The position numbers were made by a program, and so were the translations under genes. Shown piece by piece: positions 63,336 through 64,000 of a DNA stretch of 64,000 nt (its first letter is position 1; the number at the start of each line of letters is the position of its first letter). Under the pieces are notes generated by a model. It searched no databases. It was not told the origin of the DNA and worked only from the letters and a program-made list of their open reading frames with translations. The DNA comes from Tistrella mobilis KA081020-065 (GTDB lineage Bacteria > Pseudomonadota > Alphaproteobacteria > Tistrellales > Tistrellaceae). The DNA is taken from NCBI RefSeq assembly GCF_000264455.2, contig NC_017957.2, positions 124,001-188,000 on the forward strand. Reading direction: 5' to 3'.

Positions 63336-63802
63336 CGGTCCGGGTGGCCCTCTGCGACGGCCGCGGCGGGACGGGCGTTCGGGTGACGCCGCCCCCCGGT
63401 GGCATGGGGGTGCAAGGACGGGGCCGGCGGCGGCGCAGGCGGCCGTGCCGGTCGAAGGTATGTGGCAGTCGAAGGCGTGCCGGGGTCGAAGGCGCGTCGG
63501 GTGCGATCGAAGATCGTGCCCCGGTGGGGCATGGCTGCCCGGGATGGCGCACGGTTTCTTCCTGGTGCCGGCGCCTCCCTGGTGCCGGTGTGCCGGTTTT
63601 GCCTGTGTTTGTTGTCCGGCGACCGTTTTAGTGAACGATACTCACTTTTTAGAGTCAACACGAAAGCGGCTCATGACGCCGGCATGAGTGCCTTCGTCTG
63701 ATGAATTCGTGTTATTTTGCAATGCAAGACGATATGTTGCGGCCGCACAGGGCGGGCCGGCCCGGCACGATCGCCGGCCGGGAACAGGTCAGTAAATATG
63801 AC
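63336..63802. other. 467-bp intergenic region upstream of livG
   Basis: No gene is visible. The left half is GC-rich. The right half (63625-63730) is AT-rich and holds the operator at 63627-63649, so the livG promoter should lie here. The second operator (63788-63810) overlaps the TetR stop. Confidence 0.6.
63627..63649. promoter_or_regulatory. TetR-type operator copy 2 (upstream of livG)
   Basis: A 23-bp element containing AGTGAAC and ACTCACTTTT. It aligns with the copies at 54193 and 63788 (shared core AGTRAA...ACTCACTT). It lies about 290 bp upstream of livG in the AT-rich part of the gap. Confidence 0.6.
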
Positions 63803-63810
63803 TCACTTAC
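63788..63810. promoter_or_regulatory. TetR-type operator copy 3 (at the end of the tetR gene)
   Basis: A 23-bp element containing AGTAAATATG and ACTCACTT, nearly identical in its core to copy 1 read on the opposite strand. It overlaps the stop codon of the TetR gene. Confidence 0.6.
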
Positions 63811-64000
63811 TTGGGGCTGCCGCCTCGATCCGTGCCACCACCGCTTCCAGCCGGTCGAGCAGCGGCACCGCGGGGTCGGTGGTGCCGGCCGGGCGCATGC
63901 CCTGGATCAGCACATCGGTCAGGGCATCGGCAACGGCGGCAACTTCGATCCGGCCGCGGCCGCTCAGCGCCCGCCAGGCGACGTGTTCCAGTGTGCCGAA
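63803..64000 (-). CDS. TetR/AcrR-family regulator, C-terminal fragment
   Basis: Only the last 65 codons are in the window; the gene continues past the right edge. The residues FGTLEHVAWRALSGRGRIEVAA, then VADALTDVLIQGMRP fit the C-terminal ligand domain of TetR regulators of fatty-acid and acyl-CoA genes. The sequence ends RIEAAAPSK. It is upstream of, and in the same direction as, the livG operon. Together with the three palindromes it is the best candidate for local repressor. Confidence 0.65.
   Translation of the reverse strand, partial: FGTLEHVAWRALSGRGRIEVAAVADALTDVLIQGMRPAGTTDPAVPLLDRLEAVVARIEAAAPSK

Overview
The window is about 70% GC, with densely packed operons and long spurious reading frames opposite most genes. 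Gene content (Fur/NsrR-like sites, an RPA-family plasmid RepA, a TAXI-TRAP transporter, an isovaleryl-CoA/carboxylase cluster) points to an alphaproteobacterium of the Rhodospirillales type; a Tistrella-like organism would fit, but that is inference from composition and gene content. A replication initiator, a ParA/small-ParB pair, a ParE/RHH toxin-antitoxin pair and two repeat families place the window on a plasmid, megaplasmid or chromid.

Layout. 1-8.9 kb: an iron-siderophore uptake operon (AraC regulator, TonB receptor, FhuC-, FhuD- and FhuB-like proteins, the last with a frameshift), followed by an ABC exporter. 8.9-10.6 kb: a YtfE/RIC-type Fe-S repair protein with an NsrR-like operator, and a GNAT acetyltransferase. 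10.6-18.7 kb: a peptide/nickel-type ABC transporter joined to a DszC-like flavin oxidase and a DszA/NtaA-like luciferase-family monooxygenase, which looks like an organosulfur or xenobiotic scavenging operon. 18.9-19.3 kb: a three-repeat orphan CRISPR array, type I-C-like in repeat, with no cas genes in the window. 19.4-25.7 kb: a LysR/SDR pair, an alpha/beta hydrolase, and a VOC protein with two acyl-CoA dehydrogenases.

25.7-36 kb is the replicon backbone: parA and a small ribbon-helix-helix partner, a toxin-antitoxin pair, the methionine-salvage genes mtnB-mtnD-mtnC, a 2.4-kb non-coding stretch with nine dispersed 31-bp repeats, repA, a 1.3-kb stretch with 19-bp iterons, and a winged-helix protein. 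Directly behind it lies a giant gene of about 2060 codons. It encodes an N-terminal PD-(D/E)XK nuclease-like domain, a STAND-type NTPase and a very long C-terminal sensor region. This is the architecture of Avs-like anti-phage proteins and is the most interesting candidate system here.

42.1-48.9 kb: a DctB/DctD-like two-component system with its TAXI-type TRAP transporter. 49-64 kb: a large branched-chain acyl-CoA catabolic region. It holds a Liv-type ABC transporter, an acyl-CoA synthetase, isovaleryl-CoA dehydrogenase, a biotin-dependent acyl-CoA carboxylase whose alpha subunit is split by one in-frame stop, a MaoC hydratase, a CitE-like lyase, an SDR, and a TetR regulator at the right edge. 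Three copies of one imperfect palindrome lie at the promoters of this region and probably bind that TetR protein.
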